In this document: positions 1 to 5,165 of the stretch, piece after piece
Numbering within the stretch: the first letter of the stretch is position 1
How the letters are laid out: the number at the start of each line of letters is the position of its first letter
NCBI GenBank assembly: GCA_040758475.1
Contig: JBFLVN010000259.1
Coordinates: 1 to 5,165, forward strand
Direction: 5' to 3'
Length of the DNA stretch: 5,165 nucleotides
DNA from: JBFLVN01 sp040758475
Lineage (GTDB): Bacteria; JAGRBM01
The notes under the pieces: model-generated
The model's input: the letters and a program-made list of their open reading frames with translations, nothing else
Told to the model about the DNA's origin: nothing
Databases searched by the model: none
Made by a program: the position numbers and the translations under genes

Positions 1-150
1 CCCCACGAACTTCCCCCCAACGCCTGATTTCAAACTGGAAAGAACTGCCCCCTCAGAAAATTCACGACGGGGAAGGGCGAGGATTTACACTCAAGGCGCC
101 AGTGCCTAAGGAGAGCTTCATACGTCTTTAAGGTTACACGGGTTGCGGAG
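1..150. other. Non-coding window edge
   Basis: No convincing open frame, RNA gene or mobile-element end is visible. The longest minus-strand frame I followed here, from an ATG near 123, has only 19 codons. Base composition is intermediate between the AT-rich 811-aa gene and the GC-rich right side. Confidence 0.5.
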
Positions 151-186
151 CACTTTGAGGAATCAAAGTGAGAGGCGTTTACCTCT
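151..186. other. Two adjacent hairpins just after the 811-aa gene
   Basis: CACTTTGA (151-158) and TCAAAGTG (163-170) form a perfect 8-bp stem around a GGAA loop. AGAGG (171-175) and CCTCT (182-186) form a 5-bp stem next to it. On the minus strand they begin 12 bases after the TAG stop. No T-run follows, so a factor-independent terminator is not well supported; protection of the mRNA 3' end or a structured insertion boundary are alternatives. Confidence 0.4.
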
Positions 187-197
187 ATTTCGGTAGG

Positions 198-2633
198 CTA
201 CAGAGTGGGCGATGGTTCAAAAATAGAGGTGCTAAGAGAATGCCAGCGCACGGAGATGCCCAGGGGTTTCAGCGCTTCGGATAGTCGACTTATTTCGCGG
301 GTGATTAGAGTATTCGGTTTACCATCCATCGAAGCGAAGAGCAGAATATCTGGTAGCAAACGTCGTGCGATCTGTTCCATCTTGGAGAAGGTCGCTTGAT
401 CAAAAAGGTCGCGTGATTGTTTCACCTCGCCGATAATGAATTGACCATCAAGAATGGCTGCGATATCGACATCGCCGACTGGCCCTTTTTCATTTCTATC
501 AAATAAATCTAAACATGGGGCGAATAGAAGTGCGCTTCGACCTTCGAACAAAAACAATTCATTTAAGAGAAGGACAACCGGGAGTAATCCATGATCCGCA
601 TATGCAGCTCGGACAAGGCTGTTTAATCTATAATGCCAAGGTGATTCCGGTGGCATGGGAAACTCGGCATTACAGCCACCGCATTGCAAAATTTGCTTTG
701 TGTCATTGATATGATGCCATGCGCGATAGCCGCATGAAGAGCATTTTGCTTGAATCCCCATCAATAAAATCCCACGTTCGGTTAGTCCGGCTAACGCATT
801 TAGTAAATCCTCCTCGGAATAAACCCATGATTCTCTGTCGGGACGGCTGGTGTTGAAATCATCGATTTCTTGTCGAGCTTGTTTCCTGAAAGTTTCAAAA
901 TCCAATTCTCTCGACGGTGCGGGCAAGCTACGAGCTACTCGCAGTACAAGTTTTGTCAGCCAAGTGATTGCCTTATCGTTTTCATAGAATTGAATGCCAT
1001 TTGATCGAATATGCTTTCGTAAAGTATTATCGACAATCTCCAATCGTTGGGCGTCGGTGTGGGCGGTGCGTCCCGATAGTAGATTAAACATGCGGCGCCA
1101 GTAGTGATTCTTAAAGATGTGATGCGCTGAATCCAAACCCCCAAAAAGTTTAAGTAAACCCGAAAGATAACGTCCCTTATCGGAAGGCCATGCCTCATCG
1201 TACGGCAGTCGGCCAGCGAACAACTTTTTGCGTTTTTCGTTTGAGGCATCGAAGCAAGATCGATTTTGCAATCCTTCAACTACAAGTCCGGTTAAGATGT
1301 TCGTATCATCGAAAAGTGTAATGTTCAGGCGTGGATTTTCGCGCATCACAGCTCGTGATGGATACCGATTTCGAAGAATTCTTGAAGGCCCTCCAAACAT
1401 TTGAAAAGCCAATCCATTCAGTCGTGGAAGCTGCCACCAAAGGTGGCGTCCCATCATGCCTAGATGGTGCTTTGATCGAAATTCGATATACAGGTCTGCC
1501 ATCCAACGCTCGCGCCCATGAGCTCCTTTGGGAATATCGGGCTCATTAAGGGTAAGGCTTTCCCTGGCGTTGGTCGCTCGGTAATGATCCATTTTTTCTA
1601 AGCCGATAGGCCAGGGCGGGAACTCGTTTAGGTGTGGTGGTTCTATTGTTTGAAGCGCACTTACATATCTCGATATCCGAAGTTTGCTTGTAATCGGTTC
1701 GACTATTTGATTGAGACGCTCTTGGGATAAACTCAACGAAACGAACCTAATTCCACCATCGTAGCTGCCGGTCGGATCTCCAACTCGCTGTAGCCAAGCA
1801 ATAAGGGCGTCTCTCAGTTGGGGATTCGTGGCTATACTAATTGGTAGCCAAACTTGATTGAGCCGTGTCCGCTTCCACTCAGGGACAGTTGCCGCAAGAT
1901 TCCAGAAATAGACAACATCTATTGGAGCGTCTCCGATAACCACTTGAAATGTTTCGCAAAATTGACTGCGATCAGTTGACGGTAATGCTTCTTTTGGCAC
2001 CGCGCATAGTTGGATGGGATAGGTGTAAGCTCTGTACGTGCTGAGTTCCGTAAGAGGTTCCGTGAGACTCGTTGCATCAGTTATTTGGAATGGTTGTGTG
2101 CGAACGCCGGTTAGCGCGCGGTTTACGGCATGAATAGGTCTTGAGTATTCACCAAAATTCCACTCTACGAATCGTTTAATCGATAAATCGATAGCTTTGT
2201 TCGCATCGAAAAGAACTAAAATTGGATCACTGAAGCTCTCGCTAGCCATACGAATCATGGGCAGCGTTGGTAAAAATGATAAGCCGTTATCCCCTAAATC
2301 AATTCGCCGATGTTCCTTCTCTTCATCACGAAGATTTGGGCCCTGAATTAGATATGGCGCGATTCGTCTTTCAATATTCGTGATTAGATCATCACTTAAA
2401 GTAACAAAGGATTTAACAATGTCGGGATCAATTGTTTCGAGTAGCGTCCACCAATCTTCCGTTAGAGTTTGCCCGTCTGTGAAAATGATGGGATTGTAAC
2501 GCCCACCCCAACGTTCACGATTATATGCAAGAATATCATTGATCAGAGAAAGTGATTCCGGTTTGTCTTCTACCAAGAAGGCGACACGAAGTGGTCGCTT
2601 GTTAACATAGATTGAATACGGATTGTCCTGCAT
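198..2633 (-). CDS. Uncharacterised 811-aa protein with C-terminal zinc ribbon and PD-(D/E)xK nuclease-like domain
   Basis: I recognise no named family. Seen: an N-terminal region with a WGGRYNPII motif (residues 42-50) followed by W-rich and DPDI segments; a long middle region (about 110-620) with no motif I can name; a four-cysteine zinc ribbon (C631, C634, C651, C654); then a nuclease-like core with DVDI (D721/D723) and GEVK (E736, K738). D...ExK spacing after a hydrophobic beta-hairpin is typical of PD-(D/E)xK restriction-endonuclease-fold enzymes. From memory, large proteins with this zinc ribbon, a W-H-Y-R-L-N segment (666-671) and a terminal D-x-D...GExK occur as hypothetical proteins in defence-rich regions. 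Inference: a DNA- or RNA-cutting defence or repair protein in the cytoplasm; no signal peptide or membrane segment is evident. The gene is far more AT-rich than its neighbours, suggesting transfer. It starts 52 bp after the adenosyltransferase stop on the same strand. The open frame is very unlikely to be chance; the function is uncertain. Confidence 0.9.
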   Translation of the reverse strand: MQDNPYSIYVNKRPLRVAFLVEDKPESLSLINDILAYNRERWGGRYNPIIFTDGQTLTEDWWTLLETIDPDIVKSFVTLSDDLITNIERRIAPYLIQGPNLRDEEKEHRRIDLGDNGLSFLPTLPMIRMASESFSDPILVLFDANKAIDLSIKRFVEWNFGEYSRPIHAVNRALTGVRTQPFQITDATSLTEPLTELSTYRAYTYPIQLCAVPKEALPSTDRSQFCETFQVVIGDAPIDVVYFWNLAATVPEWKRTRLNQVWLPISIATNPQLRDALIAWLQRVGDPTGSYDGGIRFVSLSLSQERLNQIVEPITSKLRISRYVSALQTIEPPHLNEFPPWPIGLEKMDHYRATNARESLTLNEPDIPKGAHGRERWMADLYIEFRSKHHLGMMGRHLWWQLPRLNGLAFQMFGGPSRILRNRYPSRAVMRENPRLNITLFDDTNILTGLVVEGLQNRSCFDASNEKRKKLFAGRLPYDEAWPSDKGRYLSGLLKLFGGLDSAHHIFKNHYWRRMFNLLSGRTAHTDAQRLEIVDNTLRKHIRSNGIQFYENDKAITWLTKLVLRVARSLPAPSRELDFETFRKQARQEIDDFNTSRPDRESWVYSEEDLLNALAGLTERGILLMGIQAKCSSCGYRAWHHINDTKQILQCGGCNAEFPMPPESPWHYRLNSLVRAAYADHGLLPVVLLLNELFLFEGRSALLFAPCLDLFDRNEKGPVGDVDIAAILDGQFIIGEVKQSRDLFDQATFSKMEQIARRLLPDILLFASMDGKPNTLITREISRLSEALKPLGISVRWHSLSTSIFEPSPTL

Positions 2634-2639
2634 CTCCTT
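2634..2639 (-). promoter_or_regulatory. AAGGAG motif touching the start codon of the 811-aa gene
   Basis: A strong Shine-Dalgarno-like AAGGAG lies directly against the ATG at 2633-2631, with no spacer. Ribosome binding sites usually sit 5-9 bases upstream. I see no in-frame ATG, GTG or TTG just downstream that would restore normal spacing, so the ATG is kept as the start, but the exact first residue is less certain than the reading frame. Confidence 0.4.
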
Positions 2640-2685
2640 GGATCATCCTGTCAACGCATGGTTTTTTGGAATCAACATTGTTTTC

Positions 2686-3240
2686 CTACTCCCCCGGCTT
2701 CTTCCACGGCGCGTCGGGGGTTTTGCTCGTGCGGTTCAGGTGCCGGGCGAGGACGAAGAAGTAATCCGAGAGGCGGTTCAGGTATTCGATCACCAAGGGG
2801 CGGACTTTTTCGGAAGCGGCCATGTGGACGACCGTGCGTTCGGCCCGGCGGCCCACGGTTCTGCAAACGTGCAGGGCGGCGGCGCCGGGGGAGCCCCCGG
2901 GCAGGACGAAGTTCTTTAAGGGTTCGAGCTTTTCTTCCATCCGGTCGATTTCGGTTTCAAGGAAGCGAACCCGGTCTTCTTTTAGGAGCTGGGCCTGGGC
3001 CGTGGCCTTTTCGTTCCCTTCGGGGGTGGCCAGCTCCGCCCCGATGTTGAAGAGGTCGTTCTGGATGCTTTCGAGCGCTCCCGATTCGCGGGGGTCCGCC
3101 TGCGTCCTAGCCCATCCGACGAAGGCGTTGAGCTCGTCCACGGTGCCATAGGCTTCGATGCGGGGGTGGCTCTTGGAAACGCGCCCGCCGCCAAAGAGCC
3201 CCGTCTCCCCCCGGTCGCCGGTCTTTGTATAAATCTTCAT
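2686..3240 (-). CDS. pduO: ATP:cob(I)alamin adenosyltransferase, PduO type
   Basis: This enzyme transfers the 5'-deoxyadenosyl group of ATP to cob(I)alamin, giving adenosylcobalamin, the cofactor of enzymes such as methylmalonyl-CoA mutase and diol dehydratase. It acts in the cytoplasm, typically as a trimer. All family landmarks are present: the N-terminal ATP-binding motif TKTGDRGETGLFGGG (residues 5-19), YGTVDELNA (31-39), FVLPGG (111-116, whose Phe matches the residue that packs under the corrin ring in studied members), CRTVGRRAER (126-135), and YLNRLSDYFFVLAR (153-166). The length of 184 residues is normal, and the start MKIYTKTGD is the usual N-terminus. No clear Shine-Dalgarno precedes the ATG; the leader there reads CTCCCCCC. 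No B12-dependent enzyme or cobalamin transporter is in view. The symbol follows the family; bacterial homologues are also annotated as cobO-like or mmaB. Confidence 0.96.
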   Translation of the reverse strand: MKIYTKTGDRGETGLFGGGRVSKSHPRIEAYGTVDELNAFVGWARTQADPRESGALESIQNDLFNIGAELATPEGNEKATAQAQLLKEDRVRFLETEIDRMEEKLEPLKNFVLPGGSPGAAALHVCRTVGRRAERTVVHMAASEKVRPLVIEYLNRLSDYFFVLARHLNRTSKTPDAPWKKPGE

Positions 3241-3277
3241 GGGGGGAGCATAGCGCCCGAAGATCGGAGCGAACAGA

Positions 3278-3314
3278 CTGGTTTATTGAGGAGAATCGAG
3301 TTATAATAAACCGG
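3278..3314. repeat. Inverted repeat in the adenosyltransferase leader
   Basis: The arms GGTTTATT (3280-3287) and AATAAACC (3305-3312) are perfect reverse complements separated by 17 bases; one further C-G pair lies outside a T-G position. The right arm overlaps the possible -10 box. The arrangement would suit an operator for a dimeric repressor or a leader hairpin. No regulator is encoded nearby to support either. Confidence 0.45.
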
Positions 3315-3331
3315 CTTCCTGGGCCCTATAA
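3303..3331 (-). promoter_or_regulatory. Possible promoter of the adenosyltransferase gene
   Basis: On the minus strand, TATTAT at 3308-3303 could serve as a -10 box, and a weak TTATAG at 3331-3326 lies 17 bases upstream as a -35 box (three of six consensus matches). This would place transcription start roughly 55 bases before the ATG at 3240. The patch is AT-rich inside a GC-rich region, which supports a promoter, but the -35 box is poor and no B12-riboswitch signature is visible in the leader. Confidence 0.28.
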
Positions 3332-3395
3332 TTGGCGGGCCCCTTCCTTCCGTTCCTTCCAGTCCGTAGCCGTCCAATCCCGTCCAAATTCGTAA

Positions 3396-3422
3396 CCCCA
3401 GGTGACCCAGATGGCCCAGAAT
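3396..3422. repeat. Nonamer array, left copy
   Basis: Three tandem 9-base units, CCCCAGGTG, ACCCAGATG and GCCCAGAAT, share the core CCCAG. The following bases, including an AGGAAAAT word, also resemble those after the second array at 3597-3623, so the two arrays form imperfect direct repeats of about 38 bases on either side of the foldback element. Confidence 0.75.
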
Positions 3423-3440
3423 TTCAGGAAAATCAGCTTA

Positions 3441-3578
3441 CCCCACCCCGGCCTCCGGCCACCCCTCCGGCTTCAACGACCTCTCCCCCTGCTCCCCCTC
3501 TCCGTTTACGGAGAGGGAGCCGGGCCTTGGACCGGGGGTGAGGTGTGCTTCGCAAGCACCGAGGGGCTGGGGGTGGGG
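3441..3578. repeat. Foldback (palindromic) intergenic element
   Basis: The outer arms CCCCACCCC (3441-3449) and GGGGTGGGG (3570-3578) are reverse complements enclosing two inner hairpins. The main one (3491-3520) has perfect 10-base arms, CCCTCTCCGT (3496-3505) and ACGGAGAGGG (3508-3517), around a TT loop, extended by GCT/AGC after a two-base bulge. A second small hairpin has arms GTGCTT and AAGCAC (3545-3559). Pyrimidine-rich left and purine-rich right halves with a CTCTCC/GGAGAG hairpin are common in dispersed intergenic repeats of GC-rich bacteria, so further genomic copies are likely but cannot be checked here. Confidence 0.65.
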
Positions 3579-3596
3579 TCGAAATTCGCATGCCCT

Positions 3597-3623
3597 CCCC
3601 AGATGACCCAGGTACCCCAGATT
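3597..3623. repeat. Nonamer array, right copy
   Basis: Three tandem 9-base units, CCCCAGATG, ACCCAGGTA and CCCCAGATT, match the left array at 3396-3422 in unit length, core and order of variants, 201 bases away. They are followed by a GGAAAAAT word like that after the left array. Confidence 0.75.
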
Positions 3624-3628
3624 TCCGG

Positions 3629-3670
3629 AAAAATTTCCGCAGGGGCGGTTCATGAATCGCCCCTGCCGGA
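3629..3670 (-). terminator. Probable terminator of the kinase/propeller operon
   Basis: A strong palindrome at 3639-3666 has perfect arms GCAGGGGCG and CGCCCCTGC. They flank a G/T position and a self-complementary TTCATGAA centre. The stem can extend through TCCG/CGGA with a one-base bulge. Read on the minus strand, the stem is followed by GGAAATTTTTCC, giving five T residues, so it could end transcription coming from the propeller gene, whose stop lies about 110 bases upstream. The T-run is not immediately adjacent to the stem, so this is probable, not certain. Confidence 0.5.
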
Positions 3671-3712
3671 CTCTCGAAAAAACAATGATCACCTTGCCGG
3701 GGGCCGGAAAAA

Positions 3713-3739
3713 CTTTGGCACTCTTGGCACCCTTGACCG
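3713..3739. repeat. Third 9-nt-period array
   Basis: The units CTTTGGCAC, TCTTGGCAC and CCTTGACCG repeat with the same 9-base period as the CCCAG arrays at 3396 and 3597 but with a different core (TTGGCAC). The third unit is degenerate. The 7-base words CTCGAAA (3673-3679) and TTTCGAG (3749-3755) flank it as an inverted pair. Confidence 0.6.
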
Positions 3740-3780
3740 GTTGGCGGGTTTCGAGTGGTTTTATGGGCAATCTAAAAGAA

Positions 3781-4782
3781 TCACGGCGGCCAGTTGAACC
3801 GGGCCATCTGGGCCCGGTGGTCTTCGCCCGGGTCGGTGAGGAGGTAGAGGGACCCCTCCAAGAGGGCCATTCCTTCCACGTTTCCGAACTGGGCGTGGAG
3901 GCCCTTTTCCTCGAAGACGCCGGAAAAGCCCCAGCGTCCCTGGACGCGGAGGGATTTGTCCTGATCGATCTCAATCCGTACGACTTCGCGTTTCAAACGA
4001 TCGAGGAGAAGGTGGACGCCCGGGTCTTTCGTCCACACCGCCGCCGAGAGGGAGCCGATCTGGCCGTCCGGGGAGGAGCCGGCAAAGGCTCGCAGGGCGT
4101 CGTCCAGTTCTTTCCGGAGAAAGAGCTTTACGGGCCGGCCCGATTTTTCCGAAAAAAGGGCAAGGGCCGGGGGGCAGCGCTCGTGGGCCGCGAGGACTTC
4201 CCCGCGCGCGAGGTCGAAGGAAACCCCTTCGAGGCCGTGATTCCGGGAGGGGCCGGCGCACTCGCCGATGGCCCCGTCGGGCGCGATGACGGGGAGGCGC
4301 CAGAGCCCCACCACGGCGCGAAGTTTTAAATCCACGTCCCAGACTTCGTTGTAGTACTCGGAACCCAGGAGCACGCGGCCCGCCCGGCCGGGGGCCGTTC
4401 CTTCCAAATCCGGCGCGTGCTTGGGGATGCTATCGGGATCGTGGGGCGGGTGCCGGAGTTTTTCCGTGTCCAGCCACACCGGGTCCACTTCGAGCCGATC
4501 CCCTTTGATCTCGATCCGGTAGACCATCCCCCGGCCGCCGTCACCCACGGAGAGGAGCGAGCCGTCCGGCAGGGCGGCCAGGTCCGAGGGCTCTTCGAGG
4601 AGAAGGTCCCAGATGATTTCCGGCTGGAGGGCGGGAAGGGCAGGGGCCTTGGCGGAGGGGTCCGCAGGCGGCGGCGGAGGAGCAGGGGCTTCCCGCGTGC
4701 AAGTGGGGAAAAGGACGAGCCCCGCCAGGACGGTCTTTTTCGCCCAGTTCCGAAGAGCGTTCCCGGCCCCGGTTCTTACCAC
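3781..4782 (-). CDS. Probable exported lipoprotein, SdiA-regulated/phytase-like beta-propeller
   Basis: From the GTG at 4782 the product has 333 residues. Residues 1-28 look like an export signal: R11, K16, K17, then a hydrophobic VLAGLVLF stretch ending in Cys28, with a Pro/Ala-rich linker at 32-53. The preceding F-P-T is not a standard lipobox, so lipidation is likely but not certain. The mature part has recurring blade-like segments: EPSDLAALPDGSLLSVGD (64-81), DLEGTA (125-130), GLEGVSFD (183-190) and NVEGMALLEGSLYLLTDPG (301-319). Repeated E-G motifs followed by a strand and Asp are typical of SdiA-regulated (YjiK-like) and esterase-like-phytase propeller proteins; the ligand or substrate is unknown. 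The frame is open upstream to 5103, but that part lies over the glycerate kinase and reads as Arg/Gly/Pro-rich out-of-frame sequence. The GTG overlaps the kinase stop by 7 bases, implying translational coupling. No strong ribosome binding site is visible. Confidence 0.8.
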   Translation of the reverse strand: MVRTGAGNALRNWAKKTVLAGLVLFPTCTREAPAPPPPPADPSAKAPALPALQPEIIWDLLLEEPSDLAALPDGSLLSVGDGGRGMVYRIEIKGDRLEVDPVWLDTEKLRHPPHDPDSIPKHAPDLEGTAPGRAGRVLLGSEYYNEVWDVDLKLRAVVGLWRLPVIAPDGAIGECAGPSRNHGLEGVSFDLARGEVLAAHERCPPALALFSEKSGRPVKLFLRKELDDALRAFAGSSPDGQIGSLSAAVWTKDPGVHLLLDRLKREVVRIEIDQDKSLRVQGRWGFSGVFEEKGLHAQFGNVEGMALLEGSLYLLTDPGEDHRAQMARFNWPP

Positions 4783-5165
4783 GTCAGCATTACCCGCACG
4801 TCGCTCACGTTCGTCCCGGTGTTTTTCGCCGGAAGAAGGGCGCCCATCTCCCGGAAGAAGGAATGGGAATCGAACTGCTCCAAGTACCGCTCCGGCCGCA
4901 CCCCGGCCTTTCTCGCCTTGGAGAGAGTCTCGTGGGTGAGGAGGGCCCCGGCGGCCTCGCCGCTTCCGTCCCGGCCGTCGCTCGCGCCCGAGAGAAGGAC
5001 GTACGGAGAGAGCCCCGCCCGCTCGGCTTCCAGGGCGAATTCGAGGGCGAAGTGGGCCGCCCGGCCCCCCTGGCCGGGCTTTTCGGGGATAGGCGATTGG
5101 CATTCGCCCGCCGAGAGAACCGCCAGGGGGAATTTCCCGGCCTCTTGCCTGCGCCGCAGGAGTTC
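4776..5165 (-). CDS. Glycerate 2-kinase, MOFRL family, C-terminal part (cut by window edge)
   Basis: Reading from 5165 down to the TAA at 4778-4776 gives 129 residues; the start lies beyond the window. The fragment carries the C-terminal signature of MOFRL-type glycerate kinases, which phosphorylate D-glycerate, usually to 2-phosphoglycerate, with ATP. Visible are LSAGE (residues 17-21), GGRAAHFALEFAL (33-45), LLSGASDGRDG (57-67), SGEAAGALL (68-76), DSHSFFREMGALLP (99-112) and the closing NTGTNVSDVRVML (115-127). Family members usually have GGRNQE or similar where this one has GGRAAH, and GPTGTNVND where it has KNTGTNVSD, so it is somewhat divergent. It runs directly into the propeller gene. 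The family serves serine-cycle, glyoxylate or sugar-acid degradation routes; nothing in the window says which. Confidence 0.92.
   Translation of the reverse strand, partial: ELLRRRQEAGKFPLAVLSAGECQSPIPEKPGQGGRAAHFALEFALEAERAGLSPYVLLSGASDGRDGSGEAAGALLTHETLSKARKAGVRPERYLEQFDSHSFFREMGALLPAKNTGTNVSDVRVMLTW

Larger units (their letters stand above)
3241..3780. other. 540-bp non-coding, repeat-rich intergenic region
   Basis: No convincing gene lies between the propeller-protein stop and the adenosyltransferase start. Open frames here on either strand are low-complexity Pro/Arg/Gly/Ser-rich translations of GC-rich repeats. From right to left the region holds a 9-nt-period array (3713-3739), a terminator-like palindrome (3629-3670), a second array (3597-3623), a foldback element (3441-3578), a third array (3396-3422), a degenerate pyrimidine-rich stretch (3341-3390) with GTCC-type words, and the AT-rich adenosyltransferase leader (3241-3340). 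Confidence 0.75.

Noticed and set aside
1..197. tRNA or mobile-element end at the left edge
   Set aside because: The hairpin at 151-170 does not extend to a cloverleaf, and no terminal inverted repeat or target duplication matching the 2634-2690 side was found.
205..1549. Short open frames on both strands within the 811-aa gene
   Set aside because: All lie inside the long minus-strand frame and show no motif of their own.
2623..3151. Plus-strand open frames opposite the adenosyltransferase
   Set aside because: These are GC-rich shadows of a strongly recognised minus-strand gene; their translations match no family pattern.
3302..3332. Two TATAAT words on the plus strand (3302 and 3327)
   Set aside because: Neither has a properly spaced -35 box, and no plus-strand gene follows.
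3241..3400. Cobalamin riboswitch in front of the adenosyltransferase
   Set aside because: I found no B12-box-like conserved core or matching stems in the leader; the only clear structure is the AT-rich inverted repeat.
3396..3739. CRISPR array
   Set aside because: The repeated units are 9 bases, tandem and without spacers.
3332..3974. Open frames on both strands across the repeat region
   Set aside because: They translate to low-complexity Pro/Arg/Ser-rich sequence through palindromes and nonamers, or overlap the propeller gene out of frame.
4783..5103. N-terminal extension of the propeller protein to an ATG at 5103 (440 residues)
   Set aside because: The extension lies over the glycerate kinase reading frame and translates to Arg/Gly/Pro-rich shadow sequence, while a plausible signal peptide begins right at the GTG at 4782.

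Overview
The window comes from a bacterial chromosome with GC-rich coding sequence (by eye about 65-70% GC on the right-hand side). All four recognisable genes are on the minus strand, so transcription runs from high to low coordinates. A probable lipoprotein suggests a Gram-negative-type cell. Nothing here fixes the lineage. The high GC, the dense intergenic repeats and a metabolic gene without a clear Shine-Dalgarno would suit an environmental proteobacterium-like or related lineage, but that is a guess.

Layout in the direction of transcription. (1) 5165-4776 is the C-terminal part of a MOFRL-type glycerate 2-kinase, cut by the window edge. (2) 4782-3781 is a secreted beta-propeller-like protein of the SdiA-regulated/phytase-like kind, probably a lipoprotein. 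Its best start is a GTG that overlaps the kinase stop codon. (3) 3780-3241 is a 540-bp non-coding region rich in structure: a terminator-like palindrome, three short arrays with a 9-nt period, a foldback element between two of those arrays, and the leader of the next gene. (4) 3240-2686 is a complete PduO-type ATP:cob(I)alamin adenosyltransferase. (5) 2633-198 is a large protein of 811 residues with a zinc ribbon followed by a PD-(D/E)xK nuclease-like domain. (6) 197-1 is non-coding, with two small hairpins just after the stop codon.

The kinase and the propeller gene look translationally coupled. The adenosyltransferase makes adenosylcobalamin for B12-dependent enzymes, none of which lies in the window. 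The 811-residue gene stands out: it is clearly more AT-rich (by eye about 45% GC), belongs to no metabolic family I recognise, and has the layout of an uncharacterised defence or genome-maintenance nuclease. The most economical reading is a horizontally acquired cargo gene lying 52 bp behind the adenosyltransferase. It is the best candidate in the window for an undescribed system, though no partner gene or mobility gene is visible.
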